Source: Vanessa cardui (Eukaryota; Arthropoda; Insecta; Lepidoptera; Nymphalidae). Taken from it: DNA of 64,000 nucleotides. Shown here in pieces: positions 10,870-23,206 of this stretch. The stretch covers positions 1,736,001-1,800,000 of the forward strand of contig NC_061138.1 of the NCBI RefSeq assembly GCF_905220365.1, in the 5' to 3' direction. The notes under the pieces were generated by a model. The model was not told the origin of the DNA and ran no database searches. It saw only the letters and a list, made by a program, of their open reading frames with translations. Positions within the stretch are counted from its first letter, which is position 1. Every line of letters starts with the position of its first letter. Both the position numbers and the translations under genes were made by a program.

Positions 10870-11376
10870 ATGATTCTTCAGAGATATCTCCACCACGTAA
10901 CTAAACAGTGCCTTACAAGACAGTGTGTCATTCAGTCAAATTACAAGCAGTCATACTGTGAATTAAAACATAAATACAGCACCAATATCAAAGAAAGGAT
11001 GTTTACAGATCGCCATGAATGGGTAGTTGTAGAAAATAATATTGGAACTGTCGGGATAAGTAGTTACGCACAAGAGTCTTTGGGAGATGTAGTGTTTGCA
11101 CAGCTCCCAGATCCTGGGACAGAGATCAAGGAAGGAGATGAATGTGGAGCATTGGAAAGTGTAAAAGCAGCCAGTGAAATTTATTCACCAGTAAGTGGTA
11201 CAGTTACAGAGAAAAATGCTGATGTAGAAAAGAAACCAGGCTTAATAAACACATCTTGTTATGACAAAGGATGGTTGTTTAAATTGAAGTTAACTAAGCC
11301 TGATGAACTTAAAGACCTCATGACTGAGGCCCAATATGAAAAGTTCTTAAAGACAGATGCAGAAAAAGATCATTAG
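10870..11376 (+). CDS. GCSH: Glycine cleavage system H protein, mitochondrial
   Basis: The H protein carries the lipoyl arm that shuttles the aminomethyl group between the P, T and L proteins of the mitochondrial glycine cleavage complex. The 168-residue frame has a basic N-terminus poor in acidic residues (about residues 1-38), typical of a mitochondrial presequence. The mature domain begins near FTDRHEWV and continues with GTVGISSYAQESLGDVVF. The lipoyl site is ESVKAASEIYSP, with the modified lysine at residue 99, followed by NPGL-like and GW motifs. Length matches the family (human 173). The body is a single uninterrupted exon. A good acceptor (cag at 10861-10863) lies just before the ATG, and an ATG followed directly by gtaaga sits at 10332-10334. 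Splicing the two is in frame and would add Met-Val-Lys, so the true start may be 10332. AATAAA signals occur at 11539 and 11764. Confidence 0.96.
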   Translation: MILQRYLHHVTKQCLTRQCVIQSNYKQSYCELKHKYSTNIKERMFTDRHEWVVVENNIGTVGISSYAQESLGDVVFAQLPDPGTEIKEGDECGALESVKAASEIYSPVSGTVTEKNADVEKKPGLINTSCYDKGWLFKLKLTKPDELKDLMTEAQYEKFLKTDAEKDH

Positions 11377-14300
11377 TATATTATTTATCAATAATTATTT
11401 GCATTTTAGTGGTTAGGAATTTTATTTCCCTTGAGGCCTGCTTTCAATGTTGTAAAAATTTAAACCAACAGCTATAAAATATGCAATTTTACCAATTATG
11501 TTCTATAAAATTAATATATTTCAGCATAATTGTAGAAAAATAAAAGATCTGTGATTGGGTGCTATATATAGAGTTGATGTTATACAACTCTATAAGGCAT
11601 TACCTTAGGTAAAGCACAGATAATACAAATTATTTTTATGAGGAAAAGTGTTTATATCTGTGTAAAATAAGAGCTCTTTGTTTTTTAATTGTTGTATTTT
11701 TGTTTCTATTTTAATTGTATTTAAAAAATACGGCCACATTTATTTAGTAGATGAAAATATGTTAATAAATTATGTTGAGTTTTATATTTGTTTTGTTTAT
11801 ATTTACTAAATTATACAAAAAATGACAAAATAAACATCTTTTTACACAATCACAATTATTAATTTAAAAAATTAAAAATGCTGAATTTAATTTAGTGTAA
11901 TTTAATTGAGGATATGTACAACAAAATAAAGTTTTTAAATAATAAGGACAAGTAAATGGCCTAACTGAAGGTAAGTGGTCACCATCACCCATAAACATGG
12001 TTGCTGTAAGAATTAATAATCTTTCCATACCATACATTGAGCCATCAACCTCATGTCTCTAGTTACACTAACTAACTCACCCTCCATACTAAATATAGTT
12101 AGTTATTAAAATAATATTTCGTGATAGAATGGTTGGGAGACTTGGTGCAAACTTGTCTGGGCTACCTATTATTAGATGTTGGGAATGGTAATAAAAACAA
12201 ATATTTTGTGCAATTCATTAAACATTTTATTTGAGTGCATTTAAACTAATATTTCTTAAAAATAATCAGCTACTTTAGTGAAAAATATCAATAACAATAT
12301 TGTTTGGGGAAACCTCTTATGTAATAATTATATTGCAAAAAAAAACCTTAAGAACATCACATAGCAATTCCTGCTATAGTTATTTAACAATTGTTAACTT
12401 TCAGTTTTTAACAACAAAATTTTACAAATACATTTTTGTAATGTAAATAATGACGAAATTATTTTATACCCGAATTTATTTTCAATATTGATTTCGGAGT
12501 ATTTATATATTTCATTATAAAAGTACAATAACAAATAAAATATTTTTTTCAACCAATAGCAATAACAAGTATGGCACGAGTATGAAATCTAAAAGCCGAC
12601 TTCGTAATTATTTTGTAAAATTAATCTGAACTGTTAATACATTTTTCGACTTATTGCTCTATATAAGTACTATCAAGAAAATATACTTGAATTACAATAT
12701 ACTCTGGTACTATTTACTATAGCAAATATTTTTGTGAAAGGTCTAAAATGTTTGTAATATGTCACAAATTAAATTATATATATACCAATTTTTATTCTTC
12801 TATATGGTATATAACTACAATAGTAATAATATAAAATCACTAGAAATTAATTTTTAATGTTTTTTGATACTACATTTACTTCTTAGGTTATTCATATCAC
12901 TTTCCTTAAAAACAAAATGTTTCTAATATCAAAATTTAACAATAACAAAAATTATTAATTAAACCATACTAATTAACATTAAATTTTGCAATACGCTGGA
13001 TCAAAAATTTCGAAAAATATTTCGTTATTATATTTCCGATAATCCTTCCTAAAGTAATTGTTATTTTAAAATTATAATTACCAAACAATATAAAACAGTT
13101 TGAAGACATACACTAATGCTATATCAAATCCATCAAAGCATACTCTTATAGACACCTATTATCAAAATTACATAGAAATATGTAAGTTAATAATGGCTTT
13201 AAAACCATTATACAATAAGTATTAGGGTTGCCATTCATATTTATTTATAACATTGAATACTCATTTCGTTTTTTAATCTCGAATTTAAATATTTTTTGTT
13301 ACCAATTTGTAAAGTTCAAGAAAGTCAAAAAAAGAGATGGCAATTTAAACCCTTTTATAATATGTTTAAAATAAGCATTACCTTTTCAAACACAAGAGGT
13401 GTAAATATGGTAACATTACAAAGGTTAAGTGGAATAGTGTTGAATAATAAATAAATAAATATATATTTATCAAGAACTGTTTGTGTCCACTACAGCAGAA
13501 CTATCAGCAAATGAAATCGCATATGTTAATCTATAGTTTGTTTATCCTCTTCAATTGAAATAATCTATACATCATTTGTATAGATGTGTTTTTAAAAATA
13601 TTCATGGACAACCCTATTCATTTATTTTAACATTTTAGTTACTCTCACTAAATCTATAATACTAATAATTTAATAAATTTTAAAATGAAAATATTTTCAC
13701 AATCAGCACGACATTTTAAGATTAATTAAAACAGATATCCAAAAAATTTCCTGCAACTTTTCTACAAGGAAATCTACGCAATGTGCAGGATAAAATAGCA
13801 AATAATTTAATTACACCTTATATTAATTATGTAAATACTATCATAGTAATAATAATTGGCAAATTTTCGCTAAACTCTTAACTTTTCAATATGAGATCAT
13901 AAAAACTTTAAAAGTATAATTTAATCGACCAAAAAATATTTTATTTCTACAAATATATGATTTATAAAATAAAATCACTCATTATGATCTTAATTTTCTA
14001 TTATACACTTTTGATGTATATGGATATTACTTAATTAATTTGAATCAATATTAAAATTTTAAGATAGCAACATTAGCCTCACTATTTTGAGAAATATCTT
14101 CCAAATAACAATTAAGTGCATTTTGTAGTTTATAAAACTATTCGTAATATTTAATATATTTTTCTATGGCAGTTGTTAAAAATTTTTAATAGTTATTACA
14201 TATATGTTCTGTGCATATCACAATAATAGTTATTATTAACATACAAAATTCAAATAACGGTAACATTTATGGCACAATCAAACTTGATTATTAATATTTA

Positions 14301-14608
14301 TACGTGGAAACTTTAAATTGCACAATATATTTCTATATGTATATTAATCATGGGCTTATTATTATCTACTTTAATTACATATATTTTCTAAGTTAATTCA
14401 TAATCCACAAGTGCAATCAATTTGATTTCAAATTATTTCATGAAAGTTTTTTTTTCAAAATGGAATATGCTTTTTTTACAATAGACACTTCCTAGCTTCT
14501 TTATCTGTTTTGAAATGAATTTTTAAAATTTGAACACTCAATCTTTAAACCAATGATAGATCATTCTATCAACCATGTCATGTAACATAAAATCTTTTAA
14601 GTAATCTT
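11377..14608. other. 3' untranslated and intergenic DNA between convergent GCSH and GAA-like genes
   Basis: The two genes converge here. The stretch is very AT-rich and shows no frame resembling a protein. It contains candidate polyadenylation signals for GCSH (11539, 11764, 11925) and a decayed copy of dispersed repeat family B at about 11950-12180. The rest is unassigned; part may be 3' UTR of the alpha-glucosidase gene on the minus strand. Confidence 0.6.
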
Positions 14609-16763
14609 TTAATAAGTCAATTTAACACTTATAGGCTTATCCAACGCTATGTTAAGATTGGGTATAGTCAAGACTTGTATTTTTGTATCATATGTGAATT
14701 CAGTCTGTACATTGTTTATGGTAACCGATTTTATAGATTTTGTTTGACCGAGGACTGATATGGAGTTAACTGATGGCACACCATAGCCCCACCATTGCAC
14801 TGTGCTGTTGAGTTCGTTATTTTGGAAGGAGAATTCAATGTGGCTGTACTTCTTCTCTTCATATGTATCTGAAAAAATAATGTATGTTTTTAACTCGTAA
14901 ACGTAATGAGCCGAGATGGCCCAGTGGTTAGAACGCGTGCACCTATGACTTGGGTTCAAATCCAGGCAAGCACCACTATATATATGTGATTAAATTGGGT
15001 TTATAATTCATCTGGCGCTCGGCGGTGAAGTAAAACATCGTGAGGAAACCTGCATGTGTCTAATTTCATCGAAATTCTGCAACATGTGCATTCCACCAAC
15101 CAGCATTGCATCAGGATAGTGGAATATGCTTATATTATAAAGAAGGATAATTATTTTTTTGAAGGCAGGGTGAGAGTTTTTACTGACGAAGAACAACATT
15201 ACTTCAGCGTGCTATAGAGCATAAATTATGTTTACATCAAACAATTTCTTTATCAATAACGGGCACGCCTGTAAAGCCAGACATTTCTTGTCAATCTTAT
15301 AACTATGTATATTACTGAATTTTGTCATTCGCCAATTAAAATAAGGATAAGTGAGATAAAGTGAAATAAAATTAGTATTAGTGGCATATAATGAGTCGTG
15401 ATGGCCCAGTGGTTAGAACGCGTGCATCTTAACCAATGACTTGAGTACAAACCCAGGCAAGCACCACTATATATATGCGCTTAAATTGCGTTTATAATTC
15501 ATCTCGTGTACGGCGGTGAAGGGAACCATCGTGAGGAAACCTGCATGTGTCTAATTTCATCGATATTCTGCCACATGTGGTGGAATATGTTCCAAACCTT
15601 CTCCTCAAAAGGAGGCCTTTAGCCTAGCAGTGGGAATTTATAGGCTGTTGATGTTGTTGGCATATAATATGGTATCAATCAATCAATTTGTAAATGAATC
15701 GGAGATGATGTTGGTGATGGGGCATGTACTCACTGATGCTGTCACCATCGTCCCAGTACAACTCCCCTACAGCGTGACCGTTCGCGTCGGGCGCCACTAA
15801 CAGTTGCATGGGACGCGAGCGAGTCAGAGCCGTGTTCACAGGGCCCTTGGAGGGGGGATCCTGAAGGGGGAGGATGGCTCCACCCTGGGGAAATAGATCA
15901 TGTTATAAATACACCATAACCATCATTAAATTAATGATATATTTTGACGGTCGGTCGAGTGATGTGTACGCCGGCTTTCATGGGTATATCACTCCGAGGT
16001 CCCAGGTTCGCTTCCCGGCTGAGTCGATGTAGATTACCATGAGTTGTCTATGTTGTCTTGGGTCTGGGTGTTTGTGGTACCGTCGTTACTTCTGATCTTC
16101 CATAACACAAGTGCTTTAGCTACTTAAATTGGGATCAGAGTAATGTATGTGATGTTGTTGTCTCAAATTTTAATACAACCGGTATAAATAACTATAAACT
16201 AGAAGGGGCATCAAAAATATAACCAGAAATTAAAACAGAGCTTACCCTGACTGAGACCATATCAGCATCGGTAACTTCCTTTAACTCATCCTTTGCCAAG
16301 AAACTTCCATCTCGCAGGCTGTACCAGGGGTCCTTGCCCGGAAACAGAGCCTTGGTGGAGTTAGCACCTTCGTGCAAGATGGCGGTTATCATCACATGAG
16401 AGCCGATTAGGAATTGCTCGTCAATAGCATGAACGTTCGCGTCTGATGGAAATCTGAAACAGTGCGAATCGTATTAAGCGCGATACGGGAGGGAAAGAGA
16501 GGCATAATTTAGAGAGAAAAGAGAGAGAGAGAGAGAGAGAAAGAAAGAGATTTTTTAAATTTTACTTTTATTTTATTTACTTAAATTCAACAGGTAGACA
16601 ATAAGTTTTATTTTTTTATTTGTGTGAATGTTCTGTACATCTGTAATTGTCACTCATATCAGGTCCTAATTTTTTTTGTTTTATATGTTATTTATAAGTG
16701 CTGAATATTTGTGATGTTGATGTACCTTTTAAATAAATAAATAAATAAAGAGATAGACAGATC

Positions 16764-16805
<42 letters not shown>

Positions 16806-16836
16806 AAGAAAGAGATAGACCGATCGATAGAGAGAG

Positions 16837-16877
<41 letters not shown>

Positions 16878-19800
16878 AAGAAAGAGATAGACAGATCTAT
16901 AGAGAGAGAGACAGATAGAGAGAGAGAGAAAGAAAGAGATAGACAGATCTATAGAGAGAGAGACAGATAGAGAGAGAGAGAGAGATAGACATATCTATAG
17001 AGAGAGAGACAGATAGAGAGAGAGAGAGAGAAAGAGATAGACAGATCGATAGAGAGAGACAGATAGAGAGAGAAAGAGAGGTGATACTGTCGGTAGGCAA
17101 GGCACTCACTCGAAGAACAGCGGCCTGGCCACGGTGTCGCCGCGCAGGTGCGCGCGCACGAACAGCGTGTAGTAAACGGGCAGCAGCCGGTAGCGCAACC
17201 GCAGCGCAGCCACGCTCGCGCGCAGCACCGCGCCGCCCAGGTGGGCCGGGTCCTGCGGCTGCAAACACAAGCGTTATATACTCAGGGTTGTGTCCATTGA
17301 TTACACAAGTCAACAAAAAAAAATTTTTTTTTTTGGGTTTGTTATTAAATTGATATTTTCTGATTGTCTACAAGTAAAAGTAACAGGCACAATTCATAAC
17401 AAATAAAGTTTGCTTTTGTACATTTTACAATGAAAAATAAATATTTTAATATTTTGACAGAATTATTAAGGAACAACGAATTTAACACACCAGTAACGGG
17501 GTTAGAAGGGGTTTACGCGTATGAAACGGGGAGCGGCGGGTAGTCTCAGCAGTATGCGCATGAGCATTACCGAGAAATGACGTTATTCGTGTTGCGCGAA
17601 GTCCAAAATGGCTTCCAAAAAGTGTGAAAATAACATAAATTATTTTTGTTATATTTGTGGCAAATTTATTAAAGTAAGGGTTAAAAAAATAGTTTTTCGT
17701 CAAATATAAGACTCTGTGAAGCTTATAAAGCTTATTTTTATCTACCTATTCGAAGTCAAGATAAAATATGGGCACCTAAATTCCCGTGTGGTAACTGCAA
17801 AACCACATTAGAAGGTAAGAGAGTTAATAATAACTTTCAAGTATACTAATTTCAAAGAAATTACGATATGTAATGAACAACGTGTGTATCAACATATATA
17901 TTTATATATGTGTGTTATTTTTTCCAGCTTGGTATTGAGGAGATAAAAAATGCATGAAGTTCGCAGAACCAAAAATATGGAGAGAGCCCACTAATCACAT
18001 AAATGATTGCTAGTTTTGTGTAGTTGATCAACGCATGCGTCGGGCTGGCAAAAATGCCAAGTAAATTCAGTACCCACAACTACCATCAACAACCGCTCCA
18101 GTACCCTACAGAGAACATATTCCTGTGCCTTCTCGTTTAAAACCAACGGGACAGCTGCCGCTATCACAAATGTCTAGTAGTAGCTGATGCCGCGAGTTCT
18201 TACCCGAATCAGTGTCTGTTGGGCCACATCTTAATTATTCAGAAGAGTTTAATGATAAATCTTCTTCTGAATCTTCTGAACTGTACCTAAACTTAAAGCA
18301 GAAATAGTAGTTTCCCGGCTTATACAACTAAATTTGCTCAAGAAGGATTGGTGACTACGCATGGAGCTTAATACGAGAAAGTTCCTACTTACATTGAAAA
18401 AAAAAACCAATTTTTTTTTTATTTTTAAAATAGTTTCTGTTTTTTTTTTGTTTTTTAGAGATTTACCTTTATTTTTCCTTGTAAATAAATATTATTAACA
18501 AATAAATTAAAGTTCTTTTTCTTAATTTAACTGAGTTAAAAAATTTCGAATTTCTAAAAATTTTAAAATTCGTTCTAGTTGCCACAAAAGCAAACTTTAT
18601 TAGATAAAATTATTTTTTCCTTGTTTGGTTAGAAATAATTAAACAAAATCAGCACCACAGAAGTCAGACTAAAAACCGTGTTGACTTGTGTTATCTTATA
18701 GCAGTAGTAAGTAGCAGATACGAATGGCTACAACTGAGTTTACTTTTCTCACACTTCATGAGTAGACATTACTAAGAGTTAATTATTACTAAATCGTTAT
18801 TGGTTTACCAATTATTAATTGACGTGAATGCTGTACTAATCTTATATCAATATATTTAGTTACAAAATAATAAAATATTATTTTGTAACTAAATATACCT
18901 AGAGTACCTTAGCTTCATTGCTGTTGTGGTTCCGAGAGAACGGATAGAAAGCTCCGAGCTGCATCCATCGCTTGCAGAGCTCCGGCGTCGTGTCCCCAAT
19001 GAACCCGCAGATGTCCGTGCCCATCATCGGCACACCGAAGAGACTAAAACTCAGCAGAGCTGAAACGTGTAAACATATGGATAAGCTTTACAATTATAAA
19101 GTAAAAAGTAAAGTAACAGCCTGCAAATTTCCCACAGCTGAGATAAGGCCTCCTCTTCCGTTAATGAGAGGACTTGGAACATATTCCACCATGCTGTTCC
19201 AATGCGGGTTGGTGAAATTCACATGTGGCAGAATTTCTATGAAATTTGTCACATGCAGGTTTCCTCACGATGTTTTCCTTCACGGCTGAGCACGAGATAA
19301 ATTATAAAGACAAATTAAGCACATTAATCAGCGGTGCTTGCCTGGATTTGAACCCGCAATCATCGGTTAAGAATGTTGTCTTAAATTTTCGCGATTATTA
19401 CACATTTAAATAAAACTAGTTATAACGGATTTTAATCGCGTATATTAAATATTTTGGACATCCCAACGTTTCGAGCACTTTACAGCGTTCGTGGTCACGG
19501 GTAGACTAAGGTGGCATTTGTCTATTTGAAGAACAAAGAAAAAATATTTAATATACGCGATTAAAATCCGTTATAACTAGTTTTATTTAAATCGGTTAAG
19601 AATTAAGATGCAAGCGTTCTAACCACTGGGCCATCTCGACTCATTACAATTATATAATGATTTAAAACTTTTTTTAAGTTTCAAACGATCACGTGATTAA
19701 CACCACAAATTGACATCTGGAAAACTGGGGGGGTCTTGCAGAAGCATTTACAGTCTTTAAGGAAAGGGTACGATCTTTTCTGCAATATAAATATTTAGGG

Positions 19801-22800
19801 CCAATTTAGTGTGTACCAGGTATGGATATGCGCATGTCATGCCAGCGACTGTACACGTCTCCGCTCCAGTGGCCCGACACGCGACCCAGGCCGGGGGACG
19901 ACCCGCGCGATATCACGAAGGGGCGCTTGCCACGGATTTCCTGCATCGCGCTGTAACATTTTCATCTAATTTGATTTGATTTTCATCAAATTTGACGACC
20001 TCCGTGGTCGAGTGGTGTGTACACCAGTTTTCATGGGTACGCCACTCTGAGGTTCCGGGTTCGATTCCCGGCCGAGTCGATGTAGATTACCATTAGTTTT
20101 CTATGTTGTCTTGGGTCTGGGTGTTTGTGGTACCGTCGTTACTTCTGATTTCCATAACACAAGTGCTTCAGCTACTTACATTGGGATCAGAGTAATGTAT
20201 GTGATGTTGTCTCATCTAATTAGATTAATTAGGTAGTACGGAAACATTACGTATAAGGGCCTTTAAACGTTATAATCTTTAAGATCCCTAAGAGTGTATT
20301 ACGGATCGCAAAATGGATGCTTAAAGCCGGAGCTAGACTCGCGTGCGTTGCTTACACCAAATTTTTAATAGCATGACAAAACATTTCGGCAAGCAAAAAC
20401 AAAATATGGTGAAATGGTTTTATTTGAAGGTCATAGTGTTTGAAGTTATAGAGGTGTCACTCACGTGTGCGTGGCGACGGCCTCGCAGAGCGCATGCGCG
20501 CTGTGCACGTCGTAGTGCGCGGCGGCGTGGTGGCGCGCCTCCATGCACAGCGTCTTGTGGCGCAGGCCCTCGCGCACGCCCGCCGGCCGGTAGGGCAGCC
20601 GCTCGGGTGCGCATGCGCCGTGCAGCGAGCCCGACACGAAGTTTGACGGCTCGTTCATGTCCTGCGGGGGGGGGGGAGCGTTATTTACTGGGTGTTGGCG
20701 TGCTAGAGTCCATCGGATAGTACGTGTACGTGCATGACATAAATTACGTCATCGATTTTTTCAAACTTTAGACCCCCCTCTACAATCATCCTATCATCAT
20801 TTCTTAATGACCTTCTCCCTTCTCCCAAAATTGACCTCATTACCAGCTTGACGAAATTAAAACATTGACGATTTGAGAAAAATAGGGAAAACACTTGGTT
20901 ATAGAATCGCCTTTATTATTTTTACTTTGGCAATAATCATTGATAAATATAATATAAAATTGCAGTATTCCAGCACTTACTAAGTGTGCTGGAAGAAATT
21001 TCTTTTTAGAAATAATCTTTTTGTACGTGAACAATAAACTATAAATAAATTAATAAGAATGACGTCAATTTCGAAACACCCCCTCCCCTCCTATCTATCA
21101 TTTACCGTCATCCACAGAGCAACCCCCCCCCCTTAATTTAGAATGACGTAATATATGGACGATTAAGGGAAAATATAAAATTTGTAATTATATAGATAAA
21201 GCTATGGGTAAAATGAATTGAGCTTTTAAATTTTATAGTAATATTTATGTTCAAATATGTAGAGAGCTATTCCTCTTTATCCACTCACGATCCACGCTCC
21301 GTCGTATTTGACTATCTTGTGGAAATTGGTAAACATTTCCCTCCAGTAGGCTGAAGAATTGGGATGGGTGAAGTCCGGCCAAGCGGTAGATACTGGATTC
21401 CAAACCTGCAAAATACGATTGTGATCTTCAGAATTAAGTTAGTTGGGTAATAAATGACACTTGGTGGTGAGTGGTCTTTCCTTAACCAACACACCACCAA
21501 CTTTGGAAGCTAAAACATCATACCCGTTCTTCACTCATGGCTATTTGGTGATAGAATATCTGATGTATGGATGTTACTGGCCTAGATGGACTTGCACAAA
21601 GCCACCGAGAAAATAATTGACTCTTAAATCAAATATACCTACTGATACAGTTATTCCTTTGACATAAAACTCCTTAAAGCGCTTTTAACTAAAGATTAGA
21701 CAAATTTGACCAACTTTGATCTTGAATTGATACCAAGATCTTGAATTGATATGTATACCTTGCCAATAAATGGTTGATCGGTCGAGTTCTTGATAAATAT
21801 GTCCATTTCCAAGCCACGGTCGAAAGGCGGATATTCGCCGGGTTTTTCTGAAGCACTGACACCAGGATCTACGAAGAAGATGGTCATTTAATTTTGGCCA
21901 ATATATATTACTACATTAAATTGATCTTTGAGCTGAGATGGCCCAGTGGTTAGAACGCGTGCATCTTAACCGATGATTGCGGGTTCAAACCCAGGCAAGC
22001 ACCGCTGTTTCATGTGCTTAATTTGTCTTTATAATTCATCTCGTGCTCAGCGGTGAAGGAAAACATCGTGAGGAAACCTGCATGTGACGAATTTCATAGA
22101 AATGCTGCCACATGTGCATTCCACCAACCCGCATTGGAACAGCGTGGTGGAATGTGTTCCAAAACCTTCTCCTTAAAGGGAGAGGAGGCCTTTAGCCCAG
22201 CAGTGGGAATTTACAGGCTGTTGTTGTTGTTGTTGTTGTATATAACTACATTAAATTGATCTTTTATGTATGCAAATTTGGATCCATAACTTGGCTCGCC
22301 TGTGATTGGATATCTATTGGATTGGGTTGATAGATTGAGTTCCAAACTTTTGCATTTATAATATTAGTGAGTTTATTAGCTTCTGATTTTGTCAGTTGAT
22401 TCTTAGTAAATGAAGTTTGCACTCTTTCTAGTCAGATTGGAGTCCTATCACATTATGAGGGTAGGTACCTTATCCTAGTCTCATAAAAACTTCGTAGCCG
22501 TAGTATTATGCATAATTGTACCTTTTGCACACTTTGGTAGTCCAGTAGAAAATTGGTGGACGTTTCAATCATGAGGACTATTTTTCCCTATACAGAGGGA
22601 CCAAACAATATGAAGGCATATACTACAACTTTTGCTATTAGCATTATTAATCAAGAAGCACAGAAATATAACTCCTGTGCCAGCTAATTATAAGGACTAT
22701 TTTCCCCTACACAATGGGACCAAGAAATATGAAATCAGCATATACTACAACTTTTGCCATAAGCATTATCAACCAAGAAGCACAAAAATATAACTCCTGA

Positions 22801-23165
22801 GCCAAACAATCATAAGGACTATTTTTCCCCATAGAGTGTGACCAAGCAATATGAAGGCAGCTTCTACAACTTTTGCCATTAGCATTATCAACCAAGAAGC
22901 ACAAAAATATAACTCCTGCGCTAGCTATGAGTAAAGTCCTCACCAACGAGTATGACGTAGTGCATGCCCTGTTCGTGGAGTTGGTCCACGAACTCCGGCA
23001 GACCAGCGAACTTGTCTTTGTCGTACGTGAAGTCATTGCCTCTGCTCATGTAGTCCAGATCGTTCCACTGGACGTCCTGTGGGCAAAAACACATTCATCA
23101 TCATCACATCATCAGCCCGTTTTTGTCCACTGCTGGACATAGGCCACTCCAAGCGCACACACACA

Positions 23166-23206
<41 letters not shown>

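Noticed and set aside
16897..17316. Minus-strand frame of 139 residues rich in Ser and Leu
   Set aside because: It is a translation of the GA/GATAGACA microsatellite joined to an out-of-frame reading of a GAA exon.
21930..22000. tRNA-like sequences at the SINE heads (also 4430-4470, 14908, 15389, 19995, 53732)
   Set aside because: They have A- and B-box words but no complete cloverleaf and are followed by conserved SINE bodies, so they are retroelement promoters rather than tRNA genes.
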